A DNA stretch of 64,000 bases from Lutibacter agarilyticus (GTDB lineage Bacteria > Bacteroidota > Bacteroidia > Flavobacteriales > Flavobacteriaceae). The translations under genes and the position numbers were made by a program. The stretch covers positions 23,357-87,356 of the forward strand of contig NZ_FZNT01000012.1 of NCBI RefSeq assembly GCF_900188235.1, read 5' to 3'. The notes beneath the pieces are model-generated. The model made no database searches. It saw only the letters and a list, made by a program, of their open reading frames with translations, and had not been told where the DNA came from. Of the stretch, positions 55,412 to 63,982 are shown one piece after another. Position 1 is the stretch's first letter. Every line of letters starts with the position of its first letter.

Positions 55412-56398
55412 ATGACTGCAGAATTCTTTAGAAGATACTATATTCTTAAAATTGTTTCTAATCCAAAATACTTTGGAATAGATACAGATGCGTATGTTTC
55501 TAAAATTGATCTTCAAAATATGCTGTCTAAAAAGTATGGAGAGTTTAATGAAAGTTCTTTTTTAAATAAGCTAAAGCATACAAGCGAAAAAACGATAAAA
55601 AGAGATCTTGATTATATTAAAGTTAATTTTGGGGTTGAAATTCAATTAAAAAGAAATTACGGATATTACATAAAAGAAGGGAAGCTTTTTCAGGAAATGG
55701 AAAATGTGTTTTACAGAGTAGAACATTTATTAATTACCAGAAAAGCAGCAGAAAGCAATTCCTATATAACACCTGAAAAATCTACTTTAAATACTACAAT
55801 TGATTTGTTAAGTTTGATAAATGCAATTGAGCATCAGATGCTTATTTACATTTCTTATAAAGGATGGTTTGAAGATAATAAGTTTGAAGAAATAGAAAAG
55901 AAAAGATATCAACCATTACATATTAAAGAAAAGAACAAAGCTTGGTATTTGATTGCGTATGCAATTGAAGAAAAAGAAATACAAACCTTTTGCTTAGATG
56001 AGCGATTGGCTGAACTTCAAATTTTTAATAAAAAAGTAGCGCATCCTATTAAATTTAACGAAGAAGACTATTTTAAAAACTCAATTGGAATTTTAAATGA
56101 AGGTTTAAAAGCCGAAAAAATTAAAATTAAGGTAGCAAACCATCATTTAAAATACTTGCTAGTAAGACCAATTCATAAAAGTCAAAAATTAATTGCTGAA
56201 GCAAAAGAAATGAAATCAACAAAATTGAATTATGAGAATCCTGATATGTGGGGCCAAATAGAGGTTACTTTAGAACCTAATTACGAGTTTGTAATGGAAA
56301 TGCTTAAATACAATCAATGGGTGAAAATTGTTTCTCCAAAATCGGTGGTTGATTACTTCAAAGAGCATCTTCACTCAATGGTAAAATATTACCAATAA
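55412..56398 (+). CDS. WYL-domain transcriptional regulator
   Basis: Protein of 328 aa with an N-terminal HTH region (about 1-90: FFRRYYILKIV, KTIKRDLDYIKVNFGVEI, the latter resembling the DeoR/HTH_11 recognition part). The WYL ligand-binding domain is in the middle (about 135-215: MLIYISYKGWFED ... RYQPLHIKEKNKAWYLIAYAIEEKEIQTFCLDE) and a C-terminal WCX-like domain follows. WYL proteins sense nucleic acid ligands or other effectors and often regulate defence or DNA-damage genes. Here no defence gene is nearby; the flippase and exonuclease genes lie on the other side, divergently. The target is unknown. Confidence 0.85.
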   Translation: MTAEFFRRYYILKIVSNPKYFGIDTDAYVSKIDLQNMLSKKYGEFNESSFLNKLKHTSEKTIKRDLDYIKVNFGVEIQLKRNYGYYIKEGKLFQEMENVFYRVEHLLITRKAAESNSYITPEKSTLNTTIDLLSLINAIEHQMLIYISYKGWFEDNKFEEIEKKRYQPLHIKEKNKAWYLIAYAIEEKEIQTFCLDERLAELQIFNKKVAHPIKFNEEDYFKNSIGILNEGLKAEKIKIKVANHHLKYLLVRPIHKSQKLIAEAKEMKSTKLNYENPDMWGQIEVTLEPNYEFVMEMLKYNQWVKIVSPKSVVDYFKEHLHSMVKYYQ

Positions 56399-56505
56399 TA
56401 CTTATTTATAATAATTCTAATTACTTAAACGGACTTTGTTTGTCTGTTTGAGGAGGGTATGTTTGTTTTATAAAAATAGACTATGGCAACATTTGAAATA
56501 ATACT

Positions 56506-56598
56506 ATGAGAGAGCTTAAAATAGTATCGTTAATTGTATTAGTGGTATTTATTTTTGGTTGTTCTTTAACTTTAATAGCAATGATTATATCTCTATAA
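56506..56598 (+). CDS. Putative 30-residue single-helix membrane microprotein
   Basis: An ATG at 56506 opens a 30-codon frame (MRELKIVSLIVLVVFIFGCS then a hydrophobic tail) with one predicted membrane helix and a Cys in a lipobox-like position. It lies in the 330-base gap between the WYL gene and the next gene. The rest of the gap holds a hairpin (GAAAATTAGTC with GACTTAATTTTC, 56654-56686) and the terminator at 56688. Too short to judge by sequence alone; it could be a chance frame. Confidence 0.25.
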   Translation: MRELKIVSLIVLVVFIFGCSLTLIAMIISL

Positions 56599-56687
56599 TT
56601 TTTACTAACTGAAATAAATAAAAGTATATAAAACATTTGAAAAAGAGAGTTTCAGAAAATTAGTCTTTGGGGTTGACTTAATTTTCT

Positions 56688-56729
56688 AAACAAAGAGAGT
56701 TGTAGTTGTAAAAGCAGTTCTCTTTGTTT
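56688..56729 (-). terminator. Terminator overlapping the stop of the DUF294 protein gene
   Basis: AAACAAAGAG (56688-56697) pairs with CTCTTTGTTT (56720-56729). The distal arm touches the stop codon of the minus-strand gene. The T-run is short, so the terminator is moderate. Confidence 0.55.
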
Positions 56730-58642
56730 TATAGCATTTGAGATAAATTATAGCGAACATTTAATAATTCCTGAATATCTTTTATAGGTTTAAAACAACC
56801 TTTTAGTTTTAGTTTTTCTGGTTTTGTTAAAGTATTTAATTCAATATACCTGCCAGAATCGTTGTGTTTAATTCCTTGGTTGGTGCGGTATCTCAACAAA
56901 ATTTTAAAAGCATCAATACATGAAAAGTATAAATCTTTGTTTTGAGGTTCTTTTAAAATCAGCGCTTCAAAACGTTCAATGGTGTTGTTTTTATTTTTTA
57001 GTTGATGAGATAATGTTAACAAGCGGGCAGCATCAATTAACGGCATTAAAGCTCTGGCTTTTAAATCGAATTGGTCTTTGTTTTCGCCATTGTCTTCAAC
57101 TAAAAATTGTCTAAAAAACCCTAATGGAGGCGGATTGATCAAAGCGTTTTTTCCTAAGAAATTTAAAAATATTTCATAAGAATCTATAGATTTAAAAATG
57201 CTTTTGGCTAATTTATTCACTAGTTTTTTATCGCCATATACCAAGTTGAAATCAAAAAATATGGTACACATCATAATTGCTTTTTCACTTGGTTGGGTAA
57301 TCCAGCTATCAAATTGTTGTTTCCATTCATCTAAACATAAACACCATTTTGGGTTGCTTGCCATCATATCTGCTGGGCAATTCTCGTAACCTACTAAATG
57401 CAATTTATTGTTAATTTTTTGTGCTAATTTTAGAAAGTAGTTTTTAGTTACATTGTAATCTTCTGCAGCTACATTTTCAAAAATCAGCGCGTTGTCTTGG
57501 TCTGTAATTAGTAATTGTTCTTTTCTGCCTTGACTTCCTAATGCCAACCATCCAAATTTAACGGGAGGTTCAGTTTCCATTTCGTTTAAAGAAAATTCAA
57601 TAACTTTTAAGGTAATAGTATCGGTAATTTCTGAAATAATTTTAGCAACAAACGCTATAGGAATGTTTTGTCTCATATAGCTTTTTAATAAGTTGGAAGT
57701 TTTTTCTCTAATATATTTTACAGCAGTAATATCTTTAGCGCGCTTTAATTCTTTAATTAAACCAGAAGGATTGTTGCCTTGTAAAACCACAATATCATGT
57801 TCACTCATAATACCAATCAATTCTGAATGTGGCGTGCCATCTTTTGTAATACATAAATGTGTAATTTTATGTTTTAACATGGCAATTTGAGCTTCAGCGG
57901 TTGTAATATTTTTAGACACCGTAATTACAGGCGAAGACATAATAGTACTTACTTTTTCTGAAATAGGAATTATTCCAGTAGCAACTTTCAACCGTAAATC
58001 TTTATCGGTTATAATTCCAATCGAATTTTTTTCTTCAATAATTAATATAGAACCCACCCGTTTAGCACTCATAATTTGTGCCGCTTCTTGAATGCTAGTG
58101 TTTTTTGAGCAAGTCACCGGATTTTTACTGTACTGAGCCGTTTGAAAATCGGTAAGGTTAATATTATTAGAATCTAGCGTATCAATATTTCCAAACAAAG
58201 CTTTCGTGTTTGCATAAGGAGTTTTAATATTTGAAGAAAAACTAGCAATTATATATTTGTGTACTTTATCGTTAACTTCAATAATTTCTTTTAAAATTTC
58301 AACAGGAATTGCATATAAAATAGATTCTTCAGTAGCTTTAGCGCTCATTAAATAATGATCGTTTTGTATTAAAGGTCGCAAGCCAAAAATATCACCTTCA
58401 TCACAAATGTCAACAAAAATTTCATCATCATCCATACTTCGAAATAAACCTATAGCGCCATCTTTAACTATGTAAAAGTGAAAATGAGGCTGTTCGTTTT
58501 GATTAAAAACAACTGTGCCTTTTTCAAGATATTTGACTTTAATATTTGTTGAAATTTCAAGTAATTGCGCTGTGTTTAAAACGTCAAAAGGAGGGAAGTC
58601 TTTTAAAAAATCGAAAATACGTTCAGCAATAGTGTTTTTCAT
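56729..58642 (-). CDS. cNMP-binding, CBS-pair and DUF294 nucleotidyltransferase-like protein, copy 1
   Basis: Cytoplasmic signalling protein of about 637 aa. The start MKNTIAERIF (58642) is chosen over an upstream Met because it matches the paralogue at 59375. Domain order: cyclic-nucleotide-binding-like (about 15-135; GTVVFNQNEQPHFHFYIVKDG, DICDEGDIFGLRPL), two CBS domains (about 170-290; TDKDLRLKVA, SEHDIVVLQG), DUF294 nucleotidyltransferase-like (about 320-470; WLALGSQGRKEQLLITDQDNALIFE, with G-S and D-x-D motif) and DUF294_C. In other bacteria such proteins lie beside actP and a DnaQ-like nuclease (recalled from Pseudomonas, for example). Its proposed role is nucleotidylation or second-messenger control of the acetate switch; unproven. 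Confidence 0.85.
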   Translation of the reverse strand: MKNTIAERIFDFLKDFPPFDVLNTAQLLEISTNIKVKYLEKGTVVFNQNEQPHFHFYIVKDGAIGLFRSMDDDEIFVDICDEGDIFGLRPLIQNDHYLMSAKATEESILYAIPVEILKEIIEVNDKVHKYIIASFSSNIKTPYANTKALFGNIDTLDSNNINLTDFQTAQYSKNPVTCSKNTSIQEAAQIMSAKRVGSILIIEEKNSIGIITDKDLRLKVATGIIPISEKVSTIMSSPVITVSKNITTAEAQIAMLKHKITHLCITKDGTPHSELIGIMSEHDIVVLQGNNPSGLIKELKRAKDITAVKYIREKTSNLLKSYMRQNIPIAFVAKIISEITDTITLKVIEFSLNEMETEPPVKFGWLALGSQGRKEQLLITDQDNALIFENVAAEDYNVTKNYFLKLAQKINNKLHLVGYENCPADMMASNPKWCLCLDEWKQQFDSWITQPSEKAIMMCTIFFDFNLVYGDKKLVNKLAKSIFKSIDSYEIFLNFLGKNALINPPPLGFFRQFLVEDNGENKDQFDLKARALMPLIDAARLLTLSHQLKNKNNTIERFEALILKEPQNKDLYFSCIDAFKILLRYRTNQGIKHNDSGRYIELNTLTKPEKLKLKGCFKPIKDIQELLNVRYNLSQML

Positions 58643-58703
58643 AGTTTTTGAAGTCATGAGAAACACTAAAAATACATTTTTTTTAAGACTAAAACAATAG
58701 TTG

Positions 58704-59372
58704 TTAGCGAGATAGGTTGTAATTTGTTTGAATAAGATTACTTAAGTTAATACCGTGATTTTTTTTGAATTTAGCTAACAGTTTCAAAAATAATTGTGCA
58801 GTTAATAAAGCATCTCCTGAAGCGGTGTGGCGATCGTGCATTTTTATGGAATAGCGCTCACACAATTCATCTAAACTTGCTATTTTTTTTAAATCGTTTG
58901 GACAAGATAATTTTTTATAAATATAATTGGTGTCTAATTGTTTAGAAATTAGCGGACCAATATTTAAACGTTCCAATGCTCGGTTAATCATAGTTACATC
59001 AAATTTAGTGTGATGCGCAACAATAACAGCAGCATCTAAATACGCTAAAAATTGAATGATAGCTTCTTCTTCTGAGACTTTTACTTCCGTTCCATTTCTT
59101 CTTATGCCATGTATTTTCACGGTTTCTTTGTTAAAAACATCCTGTTTTATATACACTTCAAAAGAATCGGAAACTAAAATTCTATTTCCTTTTATAGCAA
59201 CTGCTCCAATGCAAAGCATACGATCGTTATCATAATCAAATCCTGTTGTTTCGGTGTCTAAAGCAACAAATCTAATATTGTCTAGGTTAGCGTAAGTTTT
59301 ACAATTTTCAACTTTTTCAACATAAGTTTTCCAGTATTCTGGGTATTTTTTCTTTTTGAATAGATTAAACAT
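58704..59372 (-). CDS. DnaQ-like 3'-5' exonuclease (DEDDh), copy 2
   Basis: Paralogue of the protein encoded at 53380 (222 aa). All DEDDh motifs are present: VALDTETTGFD, VIVAHHTKFDVTMI and HDRHTASGDALLTAQLF. The extra N-terminal helix (LFKKKKYPEYWKTYVEKV) is shared with copy 1. It starts 2 bases after the stop of the DUF294 protein gene at 59375, forming a tight operon, which suggests that the two products act together. The substrate, whether DNA, RNA or oligonucleotide second messenger, is not known. Confidence 0.88.
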   Translation of the reverse strand: MFNLFKKKKYPEYWKTYVEKVENCKTYANLDNIRFVALDTETTGFDYDNDRMLCIGAVAIKGNRILVSDSFEVYIKQDVFNKETVKIHGIRRNGTEVKVSEEEAIIQFLAYLDAAVIVAHHTKFDVTMINRALERLNIGPLISKQLDTNYIYKKLSCPNDLKKIASLDELCERYSIKMHDRHTASGDALLTAQLFLKLLAKFKKNHGINLSNLIQTNYNLSR

Positions 59373-59374
59373 GG

Positions 59375-61291
59375 TTATGGAATTTGAGATATGTTAAATC
59401 TTAATTTTAAGGATTCTTGTACGTTTTTTATAGGTTTAAAACAACTTTTAAGTTTTAACCTGTCGGCTTTACTCAAGATATTTATATCCACAAACTTTCC
59501 ACTATCGTTATTTGTTAGGCCTTGTGAAGTTCTAAACTGTAATAAAATTTTGAAAGCATTGGCGCAAGATTCAAAAATATCACTATTCTGGGGTTCAACT
59601 TCCATTAGTTTTTCGTAACGTGCAATGGTATTATTTACACTTATTTGATGGTGTAAAGAAAAAATACGTGCAGCATCAACCAAGGGTCTAATAGCCCTAC
59701 TTTTAATATCAAAATGATCTTTGTTTTCACCATCTTCTTCAACTAAAAATTGTTTAAAGAAGCCTAACGGAGCAGGGTTGTCTAAAGTGGCTTTACTTAA
59801 AAAACCTAAAAACACGGGTTTTTTATAAATGTATTTAAAAACACTTTTTGCCATTTTATCATATAAATGCGTGTCCCCATAAATAAATTCAAAATCAAAG
59901 AAAATAATACTGTTTAGAATTTTGTCTGAAGTTGGATGTTTAATCCAGTCTTTAAATTGAGATTTCCATTCGCAAACCGACAAACACCATTTAGGATTGC
60001 TAGCCATGATGTTAGCTGGGCAATATTCAAAGCCTACAATGTTTAGTTTTTCGGTTACTTTTGAAGCCAATTCTAAAAAGTACTTTTTTGTTTCAGCGTA
60101 TTTTTCTTCGGAAATATTTTCAAAAACCAACGCGTTATCTTGGTCGGTCATCAATAATTGTTCTTTTCTACCCTGACTTCCTAATGCTAACCAAGTATAG
60201 GCAACAGGCGGTTCTACTCCAATCTCTTTAATAGATAGGTGAATTGCTCTTTTTGTAATTACTGTATTTATTTCTGAAATAACTTTAGTTACAAAATAAA
60301 TAGGTATTTCTTGTTCAATATAACCTTGTGTAAGTTCAGAAGCTTTTGTTCTAATATACTTTAAGGTTTCGGCATCTTTTGCTGTTCGTATTTGTTTTGT
60401 TAACAATAGTGGATTGTTCCCTTGAATTAAACTTAAATCATGTTCAGCTAAAATTCCAACCAATTCTGTTTTATTAGTTCCGTCTTTAGTAATACATAAA
60501 TGTGAAACCTTATGTTTTAAACGGGCCAATTGTGCTTCGGCAACAGTAATGTTTTCAGCAAAAGTAATCACAGGGCTTGTCATAATTGCTTCAACAGGAT
60601 CGGTTATTTTAAATAAGCCCGTTCCAATTTTTGTTCTAATATCCTTATCAGTCATAATTCCAATAGGAATATTATCTAAAGTAACAACAATTGAATTAAT
60701 AACATTGGCTGTCATTACCTTTGCTGCAAACTGAACGGTAGTTTTAGGTGAACAAGTTATTGGGTTTTGCGTGTATTTGGCAGTTTGTGTTTCAATAAAG
60801 CTATTTTCAACCTTTCTTATTGCTTCAATATTAGCAAAAAGTTTTCCTTTATGTTTATCTGTAAATGGATCGCGTGTATTGGTAGCGAAACTAGCAATTA
60901 AAAACTGACTTACTTTCGGGTAATTTAAAATAATATCGCTAAATAATTGAATAGGAATTCCGTATAAAATAGATTCTTCGTTAGCTGCAGCACCCATTAA
61001 ATAATTTTCCTTCATTATTAGAGGTCGCAAGCCGAATAAATCTCCTTCATCACAAATATCTACAACGTGTTTTTTATCTTCTCCAAATCGGTACAAACGA
61101 ACAGCACCTTCATATACCATGTAAAAATGTTCGTGCGGATTGTCGTTCTGGTCAAATATAATTTGATCTTTTTCAAAATAATGGATTTCTATTTTCTTTG
61201 AAATTTCGTACAAAGTTTCCTTGGGTAATAAATTAAAAGGAGGGAAATCTTTTAAGAAATCTAAAATACGTTCGGCAATAGTATTTTTCAT
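59375..61291 (-). CDS. cNMP-binding, CBS-pair and DUF294 nucleotidyltransferase-like protein, copy 2
   Basis: Full-length paralogue of the protein encoded at 56729 (638 aa) with the same domain order: cNMP-like (DQIIFDQNDNPHEHFYMVYEG, DICDEGDLFGLRPL), two CBS domains (about 170-295; TDKDIRTKIG, LAEHDLSLIQG), the nucleotidyltransferase-like core (TWLALGSQGRKEQLLMTDQDNALVFE) and DUF294_C. The GS and DxD motif is intact, so a nucleotidyltransferase-like activity is possible (as in GlnD). It is the leading gene of a pair with the exonuclease at 58704, and it follows the NUDIX gene after 9 bases. The signal it senses is unknown. Confidence 0.88.
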   Translation of the reverse strand: MKNTIAERILDFLKDFPPFNLLPKETLYEISKKIEIHYFEKDQIIFDQNDNPHEHFYMVYEGAVRLYRFGEDKKHVVDICDEGDLFGLRPLIMKENYLMGAAANEESILYGIPIQLFSDIILNYPKVSQFLIASFATNTRDPFTDKHKGKLFANIEAIRKVENSFIETQTAKYTQNPITCSPKTTVQFAAKVMTANVINSIVVTLDNIPIGIMTDKDIRTKIGTGLFKITDPVEAIMTSPVITFAENITVAEAQLARLKHKVSHLCITKDGTNKTELVGILAEHDLSLIQGNNPLLLTKQIRTAKDAETLKYIRTKASELTQGYIEQEIPIYFVTKVISEINTVITKRAIHLSIKEIGVEPPVAYTWLALGSQGRKEQLLMTDQDNALVFENISEEKYAETKKYFLELASKVTEKLNIVGFEYCPANIMASNPKWCLSVCEWKSQFKDWIKHPTSDKILNSIIFFDFEFIYGDTHLYDKMAKSVFKYIYKKPVFLGFLSKATLDNPAPLGFFKQFLVEEDGENKDHFDIKSRAIRPLVDAARIFSLHHQISVNNTIARYEKLMEVEPQNSDIFESCANAFKILLQFRTSQGLTNNDSGKFVDINILSKADRLKLKSCFKPIKNVQESLKLRFNISQIP

Positions 61292-61300
61292 ACACAGTTT

Positions 61301-61843
61301 TTAGTTGGTAATGTAATTTTTAATGTTTTCAAATACAAGCGGATAATAATTATCGGTTCTCGGAACAAAATCAGGTTCTTTTACCTTCTCAATTAAATCA
61401 TCCAAGTGAATAGATTTTATGGCTGAAACTTCTTCTTTTTGAATTTTTAACTGACTTATCTTAAAATCTATTTCACATACATATATATAATGTAGTTCGT
61501 TGTCAATTAAATTGCTGTGGTGTTCAATTCTTTTTTTAGAAATTCCAATAAAACAAAGCTGTTTTTCAGTAACAATTAACCCAATTTCTTCTTCAACTTC
61601 TCGCAAAGCAGCATCCAAAGGTTTCTCTCTTGCGGAAATATGACCAGCAACTGAAATGTCCCAAAGATTAGGAAATGTATCTTTGTCAGTAGCTCTTTTT
61701 TGAATGAGTACATTTTTATGTTTATCAAAAATCCAAATATGAACACTTGCATGGAAAATCCCTTTTTTATGCGCTTCAGATTTTAAACAAGTTTCACCTG
61801 TTCTTTCACCTAGCTCATTTAGTATGTCAATATATTCATCCAT
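61301..61843 (-). CDS. NUDIX hydrolase (isopentenyl-diphosphate isomerase-like)
   Basis: Cytoplasmic 180-aa protein with an intact NUDIX box, GHISAREKPLDAALREVEEEIG (about residues 67-88), carrying the REVEEE metal-binding glutamates. The opening MDEYIDILNELGERTG and HASVHIWIFDKHKNVLIQKRA match the IDI/YfcD-like NUDIX group. Substrate could be a nucleoside diphosphate derivative; not resolvable here. It ends 9 bases before the DUF294 copy 2 gene and probably forms an operon with it and the exonuclease. Confidence 0.9.
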   Translation of the reverse strand: MDEYIDILNELGERTGETCLKSEAHKKGIFHASVHIWIFDKHKNVLIQKRATDKDTFPNLWDISVAGHISAREKPLDAALREVEEEIGLIVTEKQLCFIGISKKRIEHHSNLIDNELHYIYVCEIDFKISQLKIQKEEVSAIKSIHLDDLIEKVKEPDFVPRTDNYYPLVFENIKNYITN

Positions 61844-61857
61844 AGTATTAAAATAAA

Positions 61858-61879
61858 AAAGACAGCGAAAGCTGTCTTT
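61858..61879 (-). terminator. Terminator of the M42 peptidase gene
   Basis: AAAGACAGC and GCTGTCTTT close a GAAA (minus strand TTTC) loop at 61858-61879, and the minus strand then runs into T6. It lies between the M42 gene and the NUDIX gene start. Confidence 0.85.
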
Positions 61880-61884
61880 AACTA

Positions 61885-62970
61885 TTATTTAAAGTAACTA
61901 AAAGTTTCTCCGTCTTCAATTTTTAACAATGTTTCATAAATTAACTTAATTACATTTTCAACATCATCTTTATGAACCATTTCAACAGTTGTGTGCATAT
62001 AACGTAATGCCAATGAAATTAAAGCTGAAGGAACACCGCCATTACTATAAGCAAAAGCGTCGGTATCTGTACCAGTTGCTCTTGAAGAAGCATTTCTTTG
62101 AAAAGGAATTTTGTTCTCTTCTGCAGTGTCAACAATTAAATCGCGTAAATTATTTTGAACAGCAGGGGCGTAACTTATTACAGGTCCATCACCACTTTTT
62201 GTTTCTCCCTCTTTCATTTTATTAATCATTGGAGTTGTAGTGTCATGACAAACATCAGTTACAATTGCAATATTTGGTTTAATAGTTTGTGTAATCATTT
62301 CTGCACCACGCAAACCAATTTCCTCTTGTACACTATTAGTTATGTACAATCCAAAAGGCAATGTTTTTTTATTTTCTTTTAACAAACGCGCAACTTCAGC
62401 AATCATAAAACCACCAACTCTATTGTCAATAGCTCTACAAACAAAATGATTCTTATTTAAAATAAAAAACTCATCAGGATACGTAATAACACAACCAACG
62501 TGTACGCCTAGTTTTTCAACTTCTTCCTTAGTTTTACAACCAACATCAATAAATATATTGTCTAATTTAGGCGTTTCTTCTTTTCCTGCTAACCGAGTAT
62601 GAATAGCCGGCCAACCAAATACACCTTTAACAATACCTTTTTTGGTATGAATATTCACCACTTTTGAAGGTGCTATTTGATGATCACTACCACCATTTCT
62701 AATTACATATATTAAACCTTCAGGTGTAATGTAATTTACATACCATGAAATTTCATCAGCATGCCCTTCAATAACAACCTTAAATTTAGCATCAGGATTT
62801 ATAACTCCAACCGCCGAACCATAACTATCAGTAATAAATGTATCAACGTACGGTTTTAAATATTCCATCCAAATTTTCTGACCTTCACTTTCATATCCAG
62901 TAGGCGAGGCGTTATTTAAATACTTTTCTAAAAAAGTCATTGACTTTTTATTTAATATATTTTTACTCAT
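61885..62970 (-). CDS. M42 family metallopeptidase (glutamyl aminopeptidase-like)
   Basis: Cytoplasmic dinuclear-metal aminopeptidase of 361 aa forming large TET complexes in related organisms. Metal and catalytic residues can be placed: H in EGHADEISW (about 71), D in CRAIDNRVGGF, E-E in VQEEIGLRGAE (catalytic Glu then ligand), D in VTDVCHDTT, and H in RYMHTTVEMV near the C-terminus. The length is normal. It has its own terminator and is divergent from the DUF4294 gene. The peptide specificity is not known. Confidence 0.92.
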   Translation of the reverse strand: MSKNILNKKSMTFLEKYLNNASPTGYESEGQKIWMEYLKPYVDTFITDSYGSAVGVINPDAKFKVVIEGHADEISWYVNYITPEGLIYVIRNGGSDHQIAPSKVVNIHTKKGIVKGVFGWPAIHTRLAGKEETPKLDNIFIDVGCKTKEEVEKLGVHVGCVITYPDEFFILNKNHFVCRAIDNRVGGFMIAEVARLLKENKKTLPFGLYITNSVQEEIGLRGAEMITQTIKPNIAIVTDVCHDTTTPMINKMKEGETKSGDGPVISYAPAVQNNLRDLIVDTAEENKIPFQRNASSRATGTDTDAFAYSNGGVPSALISLALRYMHTTVEMVHKDDVENVIKLIYETLLKIEDGETFSYFK

Positions 62971-63066
62971 TATATAAATATGTATTATTTTAAAAAACGA
63001 ATATACTAAATTGTAGCGTATACCAACAATTAAAAAAAATCGTTTTATTTATGATTGTATAAGTTG

Positions 63067-63074
63067 TAAATTTG
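63067..63074 (+). promoter_or_regulatory. -7 box of the DUF4294 gene
   Basis: TAAATTTG matches TAnnTTTG, 26 bases before the ATG at 63101. A -33 element is not clear. Confidence 0.5.
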
Positions 63075-63100
63075 ACGTGCTTTAAAAGAGTTAAATATAT

Positions 63101-63793
63101 ATGAAGGTTTTTTGTAGAATATTTATAGCATTATTTATGTTTATGAATAGTTGTTTTGTTTTTTCTCAGGAAGAAATAAAGGACTCTATTCCTATTACTG
63201 AGAGATATATTGTGTTTGAAGGAGATACTTTATTAATTGAATTAGATGAAGTTTTATTATTGAAGACATTGAAGTTTGAAACAAGCTACGATCGTAAATA
63301 CTACTATTGGTTTAGAAAAAAGGTGTTAAAAGCATATCCGTTTGCTAAAATTGCTGCGGAAAAATTAGATACTTTAAATGTAAGATTAGAAGAAATTAAG
63401 TCTAAACGAAGGAAGAAGAAATATACAAAGGAGGTTCAAAAGTATATGGAAGATGAATTTACTGAGCAATTAAAAAAACTTACACGAACTGAAGGACGCG
63501 TTTTAATTAAGTTATTGCACAGGCAAACAGGTATTATTACATTTGATTTAGTCAAAGATTATCGTTCAGGTTGGAAGGCATTTTGGTATAATACTACGGC
63601 AAATATGTTCAAGTTGTCACTAAAGGAAGGTTATGACCCTTTAAATAACCGTGAAGATTTTTTAATCGAAGACATTTTACAGCGCGCATTTGTAGATGGA
63701 ATATTGAAAGAACAACCGTCAAAGTTACCTATAAACTATTTTGAGTTGAGTACCCAATCGGTAAAAGCACCTTTTCCGAAGCAAAAGAAGTAA
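63101..63793 (+). CDS. DUF4294 exported protein
   Basis: Exported protein of 230 aa with a signal peptide ending VFSQ (about residue 24). The DUF4294 pattern, conserved across Bacteroidota, is seen in YYYWFRKKVLKAYPFAKIAAEKLDTLN and GRVLIKLLHRQTGIITFDLVKDYRSGWKAFWYNTTANMF. The middle is highly charged and probably helical (KSKRRKKKYTKEVQKYMEDEFTEQLKK). The function is unknown. It is divergent from the M42 peptidase gene, an arrangement I remember from other flavobacteria. Confidence 0.85.
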   Translation: MKVFCRIFIALFMFMNSCFVFSQEEIKDSIPITERYIVFEGDTLLIELDEVLLLKTLKFETSYDRKYYYWFRKKVLKAYPFAKIAAEKLDTLNVRLEEIKSKRRKKKYTKEVQKYMEDEFTEQLKKLTRTEGRVLIKLLHRQTGIITFDLVKDYRSGWKAFWYNTTANMFKLSLKEGYDPLNNREDFLIEDILQRAFVDGILKEQPSKLPINYFELSTQSVKAPFPKQKK

Positions 63794-63982
63794 GTTTTTT
63801 TTGCTATTCTATTGCGTATTATAAAAAAATCATGTAATTTAGTATCCTGTCTTTAAAAGAAATCTATTTCGATAAGTTTTTTATTGCATTGTAATCTGCG
63901 TAAAATCAGCGCTGTATATTTCACTTCAAAAAAACTTAATAAAAACCAGATAAAAAGTTTGTTTAGGAAAGGAAAAAGGTTG

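Noticed and set aside
55412..56398. WYL regulator as marker of a defence island
   Set aside because: No nuclease, helicase, toxin or other defence gene is adjacent apart from DnaQ-like proteins that have a different context, so a defence system is not supported.
58643..58666. Upstream Met start for DUF294 copy 1
   Set aside because: The paralogue begins at MKNTIAER, and the eight extra residues have no counterpart.
63820..63870. ACAGGATACTA on the minus strand near 63840-63855 as a further copy of the locus motif
   Set aside because: It matches only part of the core, is far from the locus and not in a fitting promoter position; probably chance.
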